Shown piece by piece: positions 51,633 through 54,822 of a stretch of 54,822 nucleotides of DNA. The position numbers and the translations under genes are program-made. The stretch covers positions 1 through 54,822 of the forward strand of contig JAHBMJ010000173.1 in NCBI GenBank assembly GCA_018398765.1, in the 5' to 3' direction. The first letter of the stretch is position 1; each line of letters starts with the position of its first letter. The notes under the pieces were generated by a model. The model worked only from the letters and a program-made list of their open reading frames with translations, had not been told where the DNA came from and made no database searches. The stretch is from Chromera velia. Taxonomy: Eukaryota; Sar; Chromeraceae.

Positions 51633-54600
51633 CGAAACGCTCGTCTACAGTTCAATTGTGGCAGAAATTAAAACGATGGTGACTTGTACAGATTTGATTG
51701 ATGCTCTCCGTTCCCGCGTTGTGGCTTCCCGTTCTTAATTTCGGGGCCGACTGGCTGTCTCGAACAAGCCTTTCAAACTATGTTCGAGTATGGTGTGGTG
51801 ACATGTACGTATATGTGTGAAGCTGCCATGAAGCTGCCTTTGCTTTCAAATTGCTGATCGCCTTTCGAATCAGAGCAAACGTACCCTGCATGTCAAACTC
51901 TGATCGAAGCAAAAGTTCACTTCAGTGCATGGCCAACCGAAATCCCAGTATAGGGGGACACAAAGAAAATCGCTTACCCGAAGAGATTTCCTAATACCTA
52001 AGCGCGAATTGACGCCTCGGCCCGGCGGTTCCTGACCGTACATTCACGGAGGAAAAGGCTGGGTCCGACCACCGCGTTCCGCGCCCCCCTATAGCGAGAG
52101 AAATTCTCAGAGAATCGGATAAGCGATTTTTTTGTGTCCCGTACAGGCTGCATGAGTCTGAACACAAATTGCGCACTCCCGTGCATTGCCACTGCAATCA
52201 TTTGATCATTTGCGTGCTTTCATGCAGTCATTCTGACACTGTCTCCTCATTGATGCAGTATTATATATGACTTCGGCGTCACTTCGCTCTGATGAGTCTG
52301 ATCTCAGAGGAGTCATGGGGAGTCTGTGCTGCAACCCTGGAGAGTTCTGAGCTGAGTAAGCTCTCCAGATGCCAGGGATGTTGAGCAACTTGGACCAGTC
52401 TGTCCGAAACATGCAGTGAGACAGAGTGAGTCTTTACTTAATAAATTGCACAACCTTGAACCTTTTCAACCAACCAAGATCAAGAGAATTCCTTTCGAGA
52501 TGCGACTGTCTTTGAAATTGGATCCTTGCCATGATCCTTTCAGAGAGCTTATCGGTTGACCTGTTGACACCCGCGGAGTCTGGATCAATCAGCGAAACTT
52601 TGGTCAACTGTATACGCTTCTAGATACGCTTGTATGTGACGATCGACTGCACGCTCTATCGAGTGAAGGCCGCTGGCTCCCCGAATTCTATGTGGATGTC
52701 TGTTCCGATGTTTCACAGTGCCTACTCCCAAGTGTACTCTCAGTTTGCCCTCGTCCGACCGCATTCCGGCTCTCTTGCATTGGATTGTGGATCAACAGAC
52801 ACTACGATAACTTTGTTGGCGGAGGAAGTCGGGTAGACGGTGGTCAGGACTCTTCCGAAGTCGCCTCAGCCCTCTCTCACGCAGACGGTTGAAGTAAGGG
52901 CTGCCGTGGGTGGGTGTTGGAGTCTTTGGGGTATGAGCTGCGGGAGGTGGAGGTCGTTGATGGTGGACTTGCGTTGATGGGCGGGCGTTGGGGAGAGAGG
53001 GAGACAACTTGACTCAGGAGAATATGGTGTTAACATGTGTTAACACAGCTGCAGCAGCCTGAGAATGACGAGCTACACCCTGTCTCTTCAGAGTTTGATA
53101 CTGAAAGGGAGAGGGAGGAAGTGAGTGGAGGAGGGGGGCTTGGGGGTCTACTTGAGGCCGAAACGGTGATGAGCTGCGACGGGAGATCATTCCACTTAAT
53201 GGCAAACAATAGTAATGGTCCAGTTTCAGCAGCTTTTCCTGTCGCAGTTGACTCTGCGTCTTCCCCTCCATCGTACGCGTCTTCTGTGAGCACGAAGGGG
53301 CAGGGGAAAGGGGAGGGCGGGCAGGGACAGGGACATTCTCAGGTGGGTGGCAGAAATGGAGGGGGGGCAGTCCGGGACTGCAAGGTGGTCACTGATCGGA
53401 GAGGCTGGGGCCCTCAAAGAACTTAGTTTGGAGACGGCCGAGGGTGTCTTTATCGCAATAAACACTGCCTGCAAGAACGTAAGCATTTTGACGGCGTCTA
53501 CTGACCCTCTTCCGTGTGATTTCAAGTGTGATTTTTTGTCCGTTTATATCATGGGTCATCCTTCGAGTTCTGTTTCGCTGTTTGTTCAGGGGAGAGGTTA
53601 GGAGTCTCAGAGGACGGAAATGGAACGAAAGAAAGAAGGGCAGTGACCCGGCAGTCACTTTGACCAGGCATTTCGGTTTGCACCTGTTCTAAAGTGATTG
53701 TAATATCATTGGCCCGGGGCTGACATTGGGATGGGCTGGGAATGGGGGGGGGCTTTTGTTAATTGGAGAAGAGGAACAAGATTTTTGACCAGTCAATTTG
53801 CTGGGAGGCCCAGGGTGGGGGCTTTCTTAAAAGCTTTCGCGTCTCCGATCTTTATCTTTAATATCATAAAAATTGGAGTTATTTTAAAACCTTTAAGTTG
53901 GAAAACTATTTAATAAAATTATAATAAATGAAATTAAAATAAACGTATATGCAAAATTGCTATAATCTTGCTAAATAAGTTGCTAGGTAAGTTGCATAAT
54001 TTAATTAAGTTCATTTCTAGGTTCATTTATTGCTATAGCTTGATTTGTTTGCAAAATGATTGCAATCTACTGTATGCTAATGTTGAAGCAGAACTTTTTT
54101 GAAGCCTTCAATTCAGCCAGATCTAAAGCCGGATATTAAAGCAGGCTTTAAGCAGCACTTAGCAATATACACGACAGGGAGTATTGCCCGGAAACAATCG
54201 AAACAGGCATATATATGAAGGGACCGATCTCGCTTCAGCTCTACCTGTAGCATCTGTTATCGCCAACTCACGGACACAGCTAAAAGCTCATGAGTGTGGA
54301 AAGAAGGAGAGGAAGGGAGCAGGGCAAAGAGAGCAAGAGCTAGGAAAAGCTTTCCTGTCATGATGCAAAGAAAACACGACTCCACAGATTGAGAAGTTGC
54401 CACTCTCTACAAAACTGATCAAGGTTGACTCAAAACCAGCTAGCAAAACCAGTCACCACATTCACTCTAAACAGAGACGTTCGATCTTTCCGCTCTTTGC
54501 AATTTCAAACTCGAAACAAACTTAAAGGTGGAAGCAGTGCAAACATCCCAACCAACCAACAAACCCAGGAGCTCCCCCCTTCACTCAAAACCCATACATT

Positions 54601-54822
54601 GACGATGACCAACTAGAGGGAACGATTTCCCCTCCCTCCACACTCATCCATGCATTCATTCAATCAAACTGCAACAACTGCAGTCCCATACTACCCCCCA
54701 AACTCTGTCTGTCACCCCCATCCTTTGCGAATGCAACAGAAGTCCCACACAGAGTCAGACCGTCCACCACCTCCCCCGCTCCCCGCAGAAGGAGACCCTT
54801 CAGGTGTCTCTCCATATCGATA
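51633..54822. other. 3.2 kb right end, no confident gene
   Basis: Short frames only. A tentative plus-strand exon lies near 53051-53478. One frame ends ...HSQ before GTGGGT at 53343, and another, LKELSLETAEGVFIAINTACKN, ends at a strong GTAAGC donor at 53479, which suggests part of a spliced gene whose remaining exons I cannot find. From 53840 on the DNA is AT-rich. Confidence 0.4.

Noticed and set aside
1-54822. CRISPR arrays or bacterial operons
   Set aside because: No spaced identical short repeats with unique spacers, and the genes have introns; the window is eukaryotic.

Overview
The window is nuclear DNA of a protist. It has spliced genes with short to medium introns, many nested transposons, long simple-sequence tracts and many TGCATGCATG-like palindromes. 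Hybrid histidine kinases, DUF4215/L-domain surface proteins and LINE plus Ty3 elements together fit an alveolate or chromerid-type alga best. That is inference; nothing here fixes the species. I see no CRISPR array, no rRNA and no convincing tRNA.

Layout. 1-2240: 3' part of a non-LTR retrotransposon (LINE 1), broken by one in-frame TAG. 3664-4502 (-): a four-exon ubiquitin/eS31 ribosomal fusion gene with an unusually divergent ubiquitin part and no zinc-ribbon cysteines. 5004-7664 (+): a three-exon CWC25-like splicing factor with a long charged RD/RS tail; the two genes share a 0.5 kb divergent promoter region. 8408-9545 (-): relic of a second LINE family. 9595-10116 and 15918-17865: two related terminal-inverted-repeat (TIR) elements with 33-bp internal arrays, the larger carrying an unrecognised 234-residue ORF. 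10240-11046: a hAT-like non-autonomous element with a perfect 8-bp target duplication. 12531-15498 (-): a secreted protein with two DUF4215-like plus leucine-rich L-domain modules.

18714-29024 is a degenerate Ty3/gypsy element (443-bp LTR, 5-bp target duplication ACTTA). Its 3' LTR is split by a 3.4 kb TIR element (element A). 29530-34904 (-) is a LINE 2 copy with ORF1, endonuclease and reverse transcriptase regions. 35340-36403 is one half of a second copy of the element-A family (element B), with a better preserved ORF. 37815-42744 (+) is a five-exon membrane hybrid histidine kinase. 42745-50003 has no gene I can support, apart from a 212-bp MITE with a perfect 8-bp duplication. 50004-51632 (-) is an intronless protein fusing a SIAH/Sina-type RING and zinc finger, one membrane segment and ankyrin repeats. 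The last 3 kb holds no confident gene.

The host genes cover protein synthesis and ubiquitin supply, splicing, signal transduction and the cell surface. They share no pathway and look like ordinary neighbours in a transposon-rich genome. The most novel material is in the TIR families (elements A/B and the 33-bp array family), the stop-codon and intron-like features of the LINEs, and the unusual eS31 and RING-ankyrin proteins.
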